DNA of 64,000 nucleotides from Thermanaeromonas sp. C210 (GTDB taxonomy: Bacteria > Bacillota > DSM-521 > Neomoorellales > Neomoorellaceae). The notes under the pieces are model-generated. The model saw only the letters and a list, made by a program, of their open reading frames with translations, had not been told where the DNA came from and searched no databases. The stretch spans positions 310,001 to 374,000 of the forward strand of contig NZ_BLWF01000001.1 in NCBI RefSeq assembly GCF_013167955.1, written 5' to 3'. Shown in pieces: positions 1-7,804 of this stretch. The translations under genes were made by a program, and so were the position numbers. Every line of letters begins with the position of its first letter. The first letter of the stretch is position 1.

Positions 1-336
1 TTCAGCCCAGGCGTAGGGGGTGCGGTGGAGCTGCTGGTTGAAGAGGAAACCCACTCCCCAAAGAAGCCCTGCGGCCACGATCAGGTAGAGGGCCTTCTTT
101 CCCTCTCCTTCCTCTTCTGCGGCCGCCGGCCTTCGCTCGCCCTGCTCCACGAGCCGCACGCCGGGTTCCACCCGGCTAATGGCCTCCTGGGCCGCTGCCG
201 CCAGTTCCGGGGGCAGTTCCACGCTCTGGTCGGCAAAGTTCACGGTTACCCCTTCCAATCCCTTGATTTTACGTAATTCTTGCTCAATCTTGGCGGCGCA
301 ACTGGCGCACTCCAATCCGGCCAGGGTGTAACGCAT
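1..336 (-). CDS. Heavy-metal translocating P1B-type ATPase, N-terminal part (cut by window edge)
   Basis: Reading leftward from an ATG at 334-336 there are 112 open codons to the window edge. Residues 1-70 form a heavy-metal-associated (HMA) domain with the metal-binding pair C10-A-S-C13 inside G-L-E-C-A-S-C, followed by an acidic/basic linker and the first hydrophobic segment (about 82-96). This is the usual N-terminus of CadA/ZntA-like ATPases, which export Zn, Cd or Pb across the membrane at ATP cost. The start follows an AGGTGG ribosome-binding site and lies 18 bases after the NicO gene, so it is the third gene of a cadC-like operon. The ATPase core is outside the window, so metal specificity cannot be read. 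Confidence 0.85.
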   Translation of the reverse strand, partial: MRYTLAGLECASCAAKIEQELRKIKGLEGVTVNFADQSVELPPELAAAAQEAISRVEPGVRLVEQGERRPAAAEEEGEGKKALYLIVAAGLLWGVGFLFNQQLHRTPYAWAE

Positions 337-354
337 TCGTTGTTCCACCTCACA

Positions 355-1032
355 TCATAATAGCAAAGTAATGACGCCGAGCATCGTAATGAGGGCCCCC
401 GATATTAGTTCGCCATACTGCTCCAGCCAGGCGAAGCGGAGGGTTTCCAGACCCCGCACCGAAAGCCAGACGATGCCGACCATGGACAACACGGTCACCA
501 CCACCCAGGCCCCGATGGCGGCTAGGGATGAAAAGACTCCCTGCGTGCTTGCCGCCAGAAAAATGGGAATGGCCTCCCCGCAGGGCCGCACCCCCAGGAT
601 GGCGCCCAGGGTGTAATCCGACCCCGGCCCGTTGGTGTGGGAATGTTCTTTTTTCTGGTAATTGTACCTATGACCAAACCCTTCTGGCAGGTGATCGTAC
701 ATATGACTGTGCTCATGCCGCTGACCCTTTCCGGCCCAACCCCGCCAGAGGAAGTACAGCCCGAGGCCAACCACCACCAGGCCAATCAGCCGCTCCAACC
801 CCCAGGTGATCCTAGCGGCCGCGCTTTCACCGGCCAGGGCAAACACCAGGCCGATAATTACTGTGGAAAAAAGATGGGTGATCGCTCCGGCTCCCGCCAT
901 CACGACCGTCCTGCCGTGGGACATTTGCCTGGCCCTGGCGGTCAGCACGTAGGGCAGCCAGTGGTCCGGGAGGAGAGTATGGGCGGCAGCCGCAGCGGCA
1001 GCGGTACCTACTAGCACGTATGTTGGTACCAT
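355..1032 (-). CDS. NicO/RcnA-like divalent metal exporter, membrane protein
   Basis: This 225-residue protein has about six hydrophobic segments. It starts with a helix carrying H-T-L-L-P-D-H-W, resembling the H-x4-D-H signature of Ni/Co transporters of the NicO/RcnA/NiCoT families. A later helix has G-V-R-P-C-G-E-A, matching the G-x-x-P-C motif. Between the halves (about residues 105-135) is a hydrophilic loop with eight His, as expected for metal handling. The ATG has a GGAGGT site that overlaps the end of the upstream ArsR gene. Position between a CadC-like repressor and a P1B ATPase supports a role in metal efflux. The substrate (Ni, Co, Zn or Cd) cannot be decided. Confidence 0.75.
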   Translation of the reverse strand: MVPTYVLVGTAAAAAAAHTLLPDHWLPYVLTARARQMSHGRTVVMAGAGAITHLFSTVIIGLVFALAGESAAARITWGLERLIGLVVVGLGLYFLWRGWAGKGQRHEHSHMYDHLPEGFGHRYNYQKKEHSHTNGPGSDYTLGAILGVRPCGEAIPIFLAASTQGVFSSLAAIGAWVVVTVLSMVGIVWLSVRGLETLRFAWLEQYGELISGALITMLGVITLLL

Positions 1033-1041
1033 GAATAGAGC

Positions 1042-1410
1042 CTACCTCCCTTCCGCAAAGTGGGCCTGGGCCTCGCGGATCAAGTTTAGGATGTGCTCAT
1101 CGTCCAGGGAATAGTAGACCATCTTGCCCTCCCGGCGGTACTTGACCAGGCGCAAGGCCTTCAACAACCGCAAATGGTGGGAAACGGCGGGCAAACTCAT
1201 ATCCAGGAGTGCGGCCAGGTCACACACGCAGAGTTCCTTGTGGGCTAGCAGATAAAGGATTTTGGTCCTGGTTTCGTCCCCGAGGACCTTAAAAATTTCC
1301 GATAAACCGGCTACTTCCAGTACCCTGCCCTTCAGGTGCTCAAGATGGCCGGAAGGGCAGAAGGTATCACAGAGGTCATTATTAGGGTTGGAAGCACTCC
1401 CTTTATCCAA
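1042..1410 (-). CDS. ArsR/SmtB-family metal-sensing repressor, CadC-like
   Basis: The 122-residue winged-helix repressor has C14 and C18 near its N-terminus and C61-V-C63 in E-L-C-V-C-D at the start of the DNA-binding region. This is the same arrangement as the thiolate Cd/Pb/Zn site of Staphylococcus CadC (two N-terminal Cys plus ELCVC). The recognition helix follows (S-L-P-A-V-S-H-H-L). The start is a TTG at 1408-1410 preceded by an AGGGGTGAT site at good spacing. It is the first gene of the operon with the NicO exporter and P1B ATPase. The 18-bp palindrome just upstream is the likely operator, so autorepression relieved by metal is the expected control. Confidence 0.9.
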   Translation of the reverse strand: MDKGSASNPNNDLCDTFCPSGHLEHLKGRVLEVAGLSEIFKVLGDETRTKILYLLAHKELCVCDLAALLDMSLPAVSHHLRLLKALRLVKYRREGKMVYYSLDDEHILNLIREAQAHFAEGR

Positions 1411-1429
1411 AGGATAATCACCCCTAACG

Positions 1430-1447
1430 ATTAATCAATTGTTTAAT
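1430..1447. promoter_or_regulatory. Probable CadC/ArsR operator palindrome
   Basis: An 18-bp AT-rich palindrome with one mismatched pair (ATTAA-x-CAATTG-x-TTAAT) lies 20 bases upstream of the repressor gene and starts 3 bases past its -10 box. A repressor dimer bound here would cover the transcription start. ArsR-family operators are typically palindromes of this kind. Confidence 0.7.
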
Positions 1448-1450
1448 TAT

Positions 1451-1479
1451 AGTATATTTATTTGCCCCTCCTAAGTCAA
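1451..1479 (-). promoter_or_regulatory. Sigma-A-type promoter of the metal-resistance operon
   Basis: On the minus strand TTGACT (1474-1479) and TATACT (1451-1456) are separated by exactly 17 bases. The promoter reads into the CadC-like gene, and the operator palindrome follows directly downstream. Confidence 0.8.
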
Positions 1480-1505
1480 GCTCAAGGGTTTCTGAGTTAC
1501 CGATA

Positions 1506-2684
1506 CTACACTTTTATCCAGCCCCTCGCTAGAGCCTCATGTAACAATAATCCCACCACAAAGGCGACCCCCATATTCCACATGGCGAAACCTGCCGTGA
1601 CCAGAGTAACGTAAAATTCCTGCCGGCCGGCAGCCTCCGGCCTCGCCGTCAGGGCCAGTTCCGCTCCGGCAAAAAACAAGATCACGCCCAGAATGGCCGG
1701 AGGGAACAACTGCAAAAGAATATTTACCCCGCGATTAAAAAAGATGGCGACGGCAATAACCATAAAGCCCATGATAACCAGGCTGCCACCCGTCCGGGCG
1801 CCAAAACGGACGTGGCCGGCCATCCCTCCCGCACCATGGCACATGGGAACCCCGCCAAAAAGGGGGGCCAGGAGGTTAATTAAGCCGGTGGAAATGGCAA
1901 TCTTACCCTCGGTGATAGGCCGCTGGGGAAAGAGCTCGTTGTTTTCCGCCACAATAGCAATGACAGCATTACCCAGGGTCAAGGGGACCTGGGGTAAGGC
2001 CAGGAGCAACGCACCCTTGACCATCTCGGACCAGGTCCACCGGGCCAGAGTGAATTGCGGCAGGGAGAAACCTATGCCTCTCTTTAAATCCATTAGCAGC
2101 ATAGGATTGACGGCCAGGCTGGTGCCAACCCCTAAGGCCAGCAACAAAAACATCACCGGAAATTTCCGGTTGCCTAGCAAGGCAAAGGTCATAATCAACG
2201 CTATAGCCGCTAAGAAGTAATTTGTAGCCATGGACCGGATGCCTTCCACCATAAAAGTCAAGCCGAGCCCCAGCACGATGCCTTGGACAACCGGCTTTTT
2301 GGCCAGAGCGGCTACCCGGTCAATGATGCCCGTAAGGCCCAGGAATAGCCATACCAAACCCGTGAAAAGCCCGGCGCCCCACACTGCTGCCGGCGTAAAC
2401 TCGCCGGCCTGGGCTACAGAGCCGATACCGATGGCCTTCATGGGTTGAATAGGTATAGGCGTTTTATAATACAAACCGGTAACGATCTTGGCCATACCAA
2501 AGGCAAAAAGAAGGCCGGCAGGGTCCATCTTCAGAATGGTTATGTAGGCCAGGAAAAAAGGGATAAGGGTACCCAGGTCACCGAAAGCCCCGGCCCACTC
2601 CATTAGATCGTAACGATTACCGGTTAAAAAGGAGGCCACTTCTTTTTTTGTGGGTAAATTTGTCTTACTATCTTGAAAACCCAT
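1506..2684 (-). CDS. MOT1/SulP-like molybdate or sulfate transporter
   Basis: This polytopic membrane protein has about ten or more hydrophobic helices and resembles the MFS_MOT1 family of putative molybdate/sulfate transporters. The family pattern is visible near the N-terminus (W-A-G-A-F-G-D-L-G-T-L-I-P) and in a conserved motif (I-P-I-Q-P-M-K-A-I). An open frame extends 11 codons further upstream, but the ATG at 2684 has a GGAGATG site at proper spacing and is preferred, giving 392 residues. It is transcribed alone on the minus strand. Tungstate and molybdate matter in acetogen-type enzymes, but the substrate here is inferred only from family membership. Confidence 0.75.
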   Translation of the reverse strand: MGFQDSKTNLPTKKEVASFLTGNRYDLMEWAGAFGDLGTLIPFFLAYITILKMDPAGLLFAFGMAKIVTGLYYKTPIPIQPMKAIGIGSVAQAGEFTPAAVWGAGLFTGLVWLFLGLTGIIDRVAALAKKPVVQGIVLGLGLTFMVEGIRSMATNYFLAAIALIMTFALLGNRKFPVMFLLLALGVGTSLAVNPMLLMDLKRGIGFSLPQFTLARWTWSEMVKGALLLALPQVPLTLGNAVIAIVAENNELFPQRPITEGKIAISTGLINLLAPLFGGVPMCHGAGGMAGHVRFGARTGGSLVIMGFMVIAVAIFFNRGVNILLQLFPPAILGVILFFAGAELALTARPEAAGRQEFYVTLVTAGFAMWNMGVAFVVGLLLHEALARGWIKV

Positions 2685-2762
2685 TACTAAACATCTCCAA
2701 TAATGCGTTATGGTCAAATAAGCATAGCGCTGTTTAAGAAATTCAGCTACCTTTGCCCCTGC

Positions 2763-3217
2763 TTAAAATCTCTGGATCAGGTAGATACCGGTCACAATCA
2801 AAACCGCCCCGATGCCGCGCCCCGGGGAGAGTTTATATCACCCAGCAGGACAATTGCCAGGATGAGGGCCATTAAGGGGTAAGAAGCTGTTATCGGTACT
2901 ACCGACCAAACCTTGCCTGCCTGCAGGGCATGAAAATAGGCAAAATGTCCCACCACCGAAGCAACCAGCCCTTCGCTCAGAAGGAGTGCCCAGGTACGGG
3001 GTTCTACCTCTTTAAGGCTCCCCAGCCGTGCAGTCGCCAAACCCCACAAAAGTAGCGCGGCGATTACGCCGATAGTGCGGATGAGGAGCGCTGTGAAGGG
3101 ATCGCTCTTCTCCAACCCCAGTTTAGCAAAGATGGGGCCTAATCCCCAAAAAACCATGGCCAGCAATGCCCAGAACAGCCAGTTCGCCTTTTTCCCTCCC
3201 AGTTTAAAGGTAGACAT
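2763..3217 (-). pseudogene. EamA/DMT-family small transporter, frameshifted near its end
   Basis: The first 126 or so codons encode a single EamA (drug/metabolite transporter) domain with four hydrophobic segments and the family motif V-V-P-I-T-A-S-Y-P-L, through L-L-G-D-I. Near 2829-2834 the frame is lost and the direct reading ends early in P-R-G-A-A-S-G-R-F. Shifting by one base restores L-S-P-G-R-G-I-G-A-V-L-I-V-T-G-I-Y-L-I and a stop at 2763-2765, a normal C-terminal helix for this roughly 150-residue family. The simplest reading is a one-base deletion in the AAACTC context, either a real mutation or a sequence error. Confidence 0.75.
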
Positions 3218-3604
3218 ATCGTGTACAAAATTTAACCAACAATATCACAAACCGGCAAACCATTGCTAATATCCACCTCTATCGTACGCCCTGACCCTCC
3301 AGGCCTACGAGGACGACGGAATTAACAATGGCTAACATAGTTAACCCCCTGGTGGTTTTCTACCCAACATTTGCTATTCGCCGGGAGATACGGGAGTTCC
3401 TGCTGAAGGGGACCCGTTCCCATCAAGCGAAAGCACATGCGGCCTCCCGCCCCATTAAAACCCCCGGAGCCTATCAATTATGTTCAAATTTTGCCCTTCC
3501 GGTGTCCGGCTACATGCTTATTATGCCCTCCGCTGGACCCTCCATGCGGCGAAAATCGCGGGAAGAGAGATAAGAGGAAAAGCCCCTTTACCGGGGCTTT
3601 AGCT
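3218..3604. other. Gap between the EamA gene and cotJC
   Basis: No gene is convincing here. An 81-codon open frame at 3328-3573 on the plus strand has no ribosome-binding site and no recognisable composition. The only clear element is the hairpin terminator at the right end (3579-3600). Confidence 0.5.
3579..3600 (-). terminator. Rho-independent terminator of the cotJ operon
   Basis: AAAGCCCC and GGGGCTTT form a perfect 8-bp stem around a 6-base loop, four bases past the cotJC stop on the minus strand. It is followed on that strand by a pyrimidine-rich tail with a T run. Confidence 0.75.
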
Positions 3605-4177
3605 TTAATAATACTTTTTTCTCTGCAGATAATCGTATACCAAATTTAACGTTTCACCGAAACGCTGGAAATGGACGACCTCCCTTTCGCGTAAGAACTT
3701 CAAAGCATCGCTCACATCGGGGTCATCGGAGAGCTGGATGAGGTATTCGTAGGTAGAACGGGCCTTTTGCTCGGCGGCCATATTTTCATAAAGGTCCGTG
3801 ATGGGATCGCCCTTGGACTGGATGTAGGCGGCCGTCCACGGAGCCCCTTCAGCGTTGACAAAATACAGGGCCCGGTCATGGTCGGCATAGTAGCCGTCCA
3901 GCCCGGCTCGCTTAATCTCCTCTAAAGAAGCATCCTTAATCAAGTTATACACCAGGGCGGCAATAATCTCCATGTGAGCCAGTTCTTCCGTGCCGATGTC
4001 CGTTAGTACTGCCTTGGCCTGGGGGATGGGCATGGTGTAGCGTTGGGTCAGATAACGCAGGGAAGCAGCCAATTCTCCATCAGGCCCGCCGTACTGGGTA
4101 ATTATTTCCTTGGCCAAGCGGGGATTGGGCCGTCCTACCCGGATAGGATACTGAAGCTTTTTCTCATAGATCCACAT
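3605..4177 (-). CDS. cotJC: Spore coat protein CotJC, manganese-catalase family
   Basis: The 190-residue protein matches CotJC, a coat-associated ferritin-like di-manganese catalase homologue. The N-terminal W-I-Y-E-K-K-L-Q-Y-P-I motif and the metal-site helices (T-E-E-L-A-H-M-E-I near 64-72 and the E-x6-Y-E-x17-E-x-x-H series later) are present. It is the last gene of a three-gene operon with cotJA and cotJB, all on the minus strand, and is followed by a terminator. In Bacillus the operon is transcribed by sigma-E in the mother cell and the proteins sit in the inner coat. Its presence shows that the organism sporulates. Confidence 0.93.
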   Translation of the reverse strand: MWIYEKKLQYPIRVGRPNPRLAKEIITQYGGPDGELAASLRYLTQRYTMPIPQAKAVLTDIGTEELAHMEIIAALVYNLIKDASLEEIKRAGLDGYYADHDRALYFVNAEGAPWTAAYIQSKGDPITDLYENMAAEQKARSTYEYLIQLSDDPDVSDALKFLREREVVHFQRFGETLNLVYDYLQRKKYY

Positions 4178-4195
4178 AATGTATCGAAGCCTCCT

Positions 4196-4453
4196 CTAAA
4201 ACGTAATCTCCCAGGGCCAGGGGTCATCTATCCAGCGCCAGGCGTCGGGGCTGGGGGTGGTTCCGTAGTTGGTCAAGGGGCCGTACCGGCTTTCATATTG
4301 TTCTTTGAGTTTGGCAAGTTCCTGGGCCGCAGCATTGTACTCCTTCAAAGCGCGGTAGTCCTGGGGATGGGTATCCAGGTAGAGGTTTAGTTCCAGGGCG
4401 GTGAATTCTATGGCCATGATCTGTTTCAAGAGCTGGCGCCGCTCATGTTCCAT
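4196..4453 (-). CDS. cotJB: Spore coat protein CotJB
   Basis: This 85-residue protein matches CotJB: an N-terminal helix (L-L-K-Q-I-M-A-I-E-F-T-A-L-E-L-N-L-Y-L-D), the motif H-P-Q-D-Y-R-A-L, a coiled middle part and the closing W-x-W-I-D-D-P-W-P-W-E. It is required for assembly of the CotJ complex in the coat. An AAAGGAGGT site lies just upstream of the ATG. It sits between cotJA and cotJC with short spacers, as in the standard operon. Confidence 0.92.
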   Translation of the reverse strand: MEHERRQLLKQIMAIEFTALELNLYLDTHPQDYRALKEYNAAAQELAKLKEQYESRYGPLTNYGTTPSPDAWRWIDDPWPWEITF

Positions 4454-4486
4454 AGCCTTTGGACCTCCTTTCCCTCCTCAGGGAGC

Positions 4487-4672
4487 TTAACGCCCCGTGG
4501 GATGATAGGGGAAGTACAGCTCGGGGAAAATGGTGCCCTTGGCCAGGCCCTCCAAGGGGCTCCACCGGGTAGTGTATTTTTGCCAAGGCACGTATGCACG
4601 GGCTAGTTGCCATTCAATACCTTGGACTTGCGGGTCGCTCAAAGGGGAACCCTCCCTTGCCAAGTTTGTCAC
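4487..4672 (-). CDS. cotJA: Spore coat-associated protein CotJA
   Basis: The 61-residue protein ends in the family signature (L-A-R-A-Y-V-P-W-Q-K-Y, then E-G-L-x-x-G-T-I-F-P-E-L-Y-F-P-Y). The start is a GTG at 4670-4672 with an AGGA site five bases ahead. It is the first gene of cotJABC. No convincing sigma-E promoter could be placed in the 200 bases upstream, although sporulation control is expected. Confidence 0.88.
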   Translation of the reverse strand: MTNLAREGSPLSDPQVQGIEWQLARAYVPWQKYTTRWSPLEGLAKGTIFPELYFPYHPTGR

Positions 4673-4790
4673 TTTATCCTATTCATCAAGCTGAGGAAAG
4701 GTTATCTTAGAATGCCAAAATTTATTTCCCCTGGCAGCACGAGGCGAACACCGGCTAAGGATAACTCTTTATCCACTCCTTGCCTTCGGT

Positions 4791-4820
4791 TTCACCAGTA
4801 ACTGTCCTTCAGCATACTAT
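4791..4820 (+). promoter_or_regulatory. Candidate mother-cell sigma promoter for the small YjcZ-like gene
   Basis: CATACTAT (4813-4820) resembles the -10 box of sigma-E/sigma-K promoters (CATA-n3-TA). A CACC element lies about 16 bases upstream, in the place of the sigma-K -35 AC motif. It precedes the small gene at 4867 by about 45 bases. The assignment rests on motif similarity only. Confidence 0.35.
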
Positions 4821-4866
4821 GTTATTAGCATCGAGCTAGTAAGAACGAGGAAAGGAGTGAGCCATA

Positions 4867-4953
4867 GTGGGAGGCTTTGGTGGCTTTTGGGGCAGCCGCT
4901 GGGCGTTTATCCTCTTCCTGATCCTCATCCTCTTGTTCTTCGGCGACAACTAA
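4867..4953 (+). CDS. 28-residue YjcZ-like hydrophobic sporulation protein
   Basis: A GTG start eight bases after an AAAGGAGTG site opens a 28-codon gene: a Gly/Phe/Trp-rich head (G-G-F-G-G-F-W-G-S-R), one hydrophobic helix (A-F-I-L-F-L-I-L-I-L-L-F-F) and a G-D-N tail. This is the layout of the YjcZ/SscA-type small spore proteins. A rho-independent terminator follows 19 bases later, so it is a monocistronic unit. Two damaged relatives with the same helix and tail occur at 56032-56122 and 56175-56268. Function in these proteins is only known as sporulation-associated. Confidence 0.8.
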   Translation: MGGFGGFWGSRWAFILFLILILLFFGDN

Positions 4954-4972
4954 ACCCAACTAAATAACAGCA

Positions 4973-5004
4973 GGGGCCAGGCTTCAACTGGCCCCTAAAA
5001 TTTT
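4973..5004 (+). terminator. Terminator of the small YjcZ-like gene
   Basis: GGGGCCAG and CTGGCCCC form a perfect 8-bp stem around a 7-base loop, followed by TAAAATTTT. Confidence 0.85.
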
Positions 5005-5182
5005 CCCTGCCCCCCTGCAGGAAGATTGGATCAGGACCTACACGATGGTAGACTTTCAAGTGGTCCCTAAAAATTCCGCTTAGCTGCTGAAGGTGCCGGC
5101 AAACTTTCCTAATACCAGTGTATAAGGAGCCCGCCCTCGGGAGAAACTTTAGCCGGACCAATTTGGAGGGAGTTAAGTAAGG

Positions 5183-7072
5183 GTGTTGGTATTCATTGCA
5201 GCAACCCTGGCCCTCCTAACGGGGTCTTACTTCCTGGCTAATCGGCTAGCCCCTAAGTGTCGGGCCGACCGCTGGCTGGCGTGCGGCCTGTTGTTTCTTT
5301 GCGGTCAAGTGCTGATCCTCCTGGTGGCCGGCGCCCTGCTAAAACAGCTTCACCGGGGGGCGGTTTTACTCCTTGCCCTGGCCTGGCTGGGTATAGGTAT
5401 ATGGCAGGCCCTTCTTTCTCCCCTTGAGCAGCGAAACTTGGGGCTAAGTCCCACCGGCGCCATCCATCTTTTAGCCGGTAACCGTCTCCTGCTAGTCGTC
5501 GGTGGCCTGCTCGTCTTCAGCCTATCTTCCCTGGCCATGGGCTGGATTTACCTTCCCCCCTTTGCCTGGGACGAAATTTGGTACCACCTTACTCCTGTAG
5601 CCGCATGGATCAAACAGGGAGCCATTACCCAATTGCCCGAAGCCCTCCTCTGGCAAAACTACGATCCCCACCGGGTGTCTCCCGGTCAACTGGCCCTGGA
5701 TTTCAGTACAGCCTTCAACTGGGCCAATGTTTATCCCCTCAATGCTGAGCTCAGCGCCCTTTGGAATATGGTGCTCCTGAACAGCGATATTCTGGCCGAT
5801 GCAGCCCAGCTCCCCTTTGTGCTGGTGGGAGCCCTGGCCACCTACGGCCTGAGCAGGTCGGCGGGCGCCCGGCCGGACTCTTCTGTCCTCGCAACCATGC
5901 TCTTTTTATTGACGCCTATGATTTTAATCCAGCTGCGGGTGGCCTACGCCGATGCCGCCTTCGGCTCCCTGGTGGCCGCTTCCTTATATGTACTGTTGAG
6001 GTGGCAAAGGGAGCTTAACCTAAGTTATGCCCTTCTCCTGGGAGTAACCTTGGGGCTCATGATGGGCATCAAAGCCCCCGGAATCGCCTTCGCCGGCATC
6101 CTTGGTCTGGCCGCCCTGGGGTACGGGTGGTGGCAATGTCGGTGCGGCCGCTTAACCGGACGTGCCCTCCTTGTCCAGGCCGTAGTGGCCCTGGGGGGCC
6201 TGGTCTCGACCGGCGGCTTCTGGTATCTCCGCACGTGGTGGTTTTACGGCAACCCCGTCTACCCCGTCCAGGTAAAATTCCTCGCCTGGACGCTGCCCGG
6301 CATGGGCGACGTATCCGACCTCTTCATGGCCCATAACACTCCCCCCGCCTACCACCACCGACCACTCGTGCTCAATATTCTTACTTCCTGGTTGGAACTT
6401 GGCGGGGAATCTTATAACTATTATTCCCGAACCCGCGGCCTGGGGCCAGCCTGGGCCGCCCTCGCCCTCCCGGCCCTTGGGGCCTTTGCCTTTTACGCCC
6501 TCCGCCGGCGGCGGCCTGCGGCCCTGTGGATGACCGGTCTTACGGCCTTGCTGCTGTTCGTCCAGCCGGCTCCGTGGTGGCCTCGATACGTCCTATACGT
6601 GGTGCCCGTCGGCCTGGCTGCTCTAGTCTGGGTTTACGAGCGACTGCCGAAGGCGGCACAAACCCTGGCGGCCGCCTTGTTAATCCTCAACCTGGCAGTG
6701 TCCACCACCCTCGCCCTCGGCGAAACCTTGGGGAAACTGCCACTGGCCATGCGCCTGGAGGCACCTCGACGAACCTTTGGCCAGCTTTACTTTCAAGATT
6801 ATGCTTGGGTGGACGAAGTGCCGCCGAGCCGCATAGGCCATACTCCTATGGCCTGGATCTACCCCCTGTACGGCGGATTGCGCCACGAAGTATCCCTGGT
6901 GGATGCCCCGTCTCCTTCCTCCTGGGCGGAAGCCATTCGGCGCCAGTCCCTGGATTTTGTGGTGGTAAAGCCCGATTACGGTCCTTACGCCACCTGGGCC
7001 CGGCACATGCCTGATTTGTTGGAACTCTACCGGAAAGGAGAATACATCCATGTCTACCGGGTCCGGCCCTGA
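5183..7072 (+). CDS. GT-C-type membrane glycosyltransferase (ArnT/PMT-like)
   Basis: This 629-residue protein has about a dozen hydrophobic helices and, after the second or third, an acidic loop with W-D-E-I-W-Y-H-L near residue 132. The D-E pair in the first large loop is the pattern of GT-C glycosyltransferases, which use polyprenyl-phosphate sugars. The second half is membrane-embedded with a short soluble tail (about 540-629). The start is a GTG at 5183 downstream of GGAGGG (spacing long, about 12); a TTG at 5186 is possible. The sugar donor, acceptor and pathway are unknown, and no neighbouring glycan genes help. Confidence 0.7.
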   Translation: MLVFIAATLALLTGSYFLANRLAPKCRADRWLACGLLFLCGQVLILLVAGALLKQLHRGAVLLLALAWLGIGIWQALLSPLEQRNLGLSPTGAIHLLAGNRLLLVVGGLLVFSLSSLAMGWIYLPPFAWDEIWYHLTPVAAWIKQGAITQLPEALLWQNYDPHRVSPGQLALDFSTAFNWANVYPLNAELSALWNMVLLNSDILADAAQLPFVLVGALATYGLSRSAGARPDSSVLATMLFLLTPMILIQLRVAYADAAFGSLVAASLYVLLRWQRELNLSYALLLGVTLGLMMGIKAPGIAFAGILGLAALGYGWWQCRCGRLTGRALLVQAVVALGGLVSTGGFWYLRTWWFYGNPVYPVQVKFLAWTLPGMGDVSDLFMAHNTPPAYHHRPLVLNILTSWLELGGESYNYYSRTRGLGPAWAALALPALGAFAFYALRRRRPAALWMTGLTALLLFVQPAPWWPRYVLYVVPVGLAALVWVYERLPKAAQTLAAALLILNLAVSTTLALGETLGKLPLAMRLEAPRRTFGQLYFQDYAWVDEVPPSRIGHTPMAWIYPLYGGLRHEVSLVDAPSPSSWAEAIRRQSLDFVVVKPDYGPYATWARHMPDLLELYRKGEYIHVYRVRP

Positions 7073-7199
7073 ACTTCCCGGTAAAGACGAGCTGAGCCTG
7101 CCCTGGTGCCTGCTCTATATATTCCTGGCCCTGGTAATTAGCTTCCTTTATTACCGCAACCCGGGCCTCTGGCGCTTAATAGAGAATTTAGGGAAGTAG
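7050..7199 (+). CDS. 49-residue single-helix membrane protein overlapping the GT-C gene
   Basis: An ATG at 7050, nine bases after GGAAAGGAG, opens a 49-codon gene overlapping the last 23 bases of the glycosyltransferase in another frame. It has a polar N-terminus (about 20 residues), one hydrophobic helix (L-Y-I-F-L-A-L-V-I-S-F-L-Y-Y) and a basic tail. The strong ribosome-binding site and overlap suggest translational coupling and a role as a small partner of the glycosyltransferase. I do not recognise a family. Confidence 0.6.
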   Translation: MSTGSGPELPGKDELSLPWCLLYIFLALVISFLYYRNPGLWRLIENLGK

Positions 7200-7218
7200 T
7201 TAGAAGGAGGCCGGGGTC

Positions 7219-7494
7219 TCAGCGTCTTACCCCATAAAAAATCAATCCCACCCCCAAAATGATGATTAACATTTTGGCGAGGGAAATTTTCCCCGCCAAT
7301 CCCCAGAGTCCCAGGGCCATCACCGTAAGCATAACCGTGGGCCCAACCAGGGCCAAGGTGGCATTGATCTTTAAAGCTTCTTCCACGCGGTTCAACTTTA
7401 GCATGAGGATGGCGGCGGTTAGTTCGATCAGACTGGAGACCACCCTCACCGCCGCCATGGCCAAGACATGCTTATCGGGTACCATAATCCACAT
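7219..7494 (-). CDS. yqhV: YqhV-like membrane protein (DUF2619)
   Basis: The 91-residue protein has three hydrophobic helices and family features (L-A-M-A-A-V-R-V-V-S-S-L-I-E-L-T-A-A, then L-A-L-V-G-P-T-V). In Bacillus yqhV lies next to spoIIIA genes and is linked to sporulation, but its biochemical role is unknown. The first ATG has a GGAGGG site 11 bases upstream. The gene is convergent with the glycosyltransferase pair and stands alone here. Confidence 0.8.
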   Translation of the reverse strand: MWIMVPDKHVLAMAAVRVVSSLIELTAAILMLKLNRVEEALKINATLALVGPTVMLTVMALGLWGLAGKISLAKMLIIILGVGLIFYGVRR

Positions 7495-7804
7495 CAGACC
7501 GTTTCCCTCCGTCCCCGAGGTAACCGGAAGAGGAAGCTTCCTAAGGAAGTTTATGAAGAAGGGTGGGGCCCTATGAAAACCGTCGGGCCCCTAGAGATCG
7601 GCGGCCAAACCAAGGCCGCCGCTAAGGTAAGAAGTGAGACTCCCGGAGGGAAGATGGAGGCGGAAGGCTGAACAGGAAACGCCCGGTTGGCCCGGCCTCA
7701 AGCCCCGGCCACCGGGCCACCGACAGGGGAGGCGGGAAGGCCGGCAGGAACACGGCAGCGGTGGAGGTTCTCCCGGTACGTTCTCCGCTATAGATAAAAG
7801 CTAA
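7495..7804. other. GC-rich intergenic region with one hairpin
   Basis: I see no gene. A perfect inverted repeat GGGGCCC / GGGCCCC (7565-7571 and 7585-7591) has no following T run, so it is not a standard terminator. The remaining sequence is purine-rich and GC-rich without ribosome-binding sites or family resemblance. Confidence 0.4.

Noticed and set aside
3328-3573. An 81-codon plus-strand frame between EamA and cotJC
   Set aside because: There is no ribosome-binding site, no recognisable motif and no neighbour that would explain it.
7565-7591. Rho-independent terminator at a 7-bp GC palindrome
   Set aside because: The loop is 13 bases and no T run follows on either strand.
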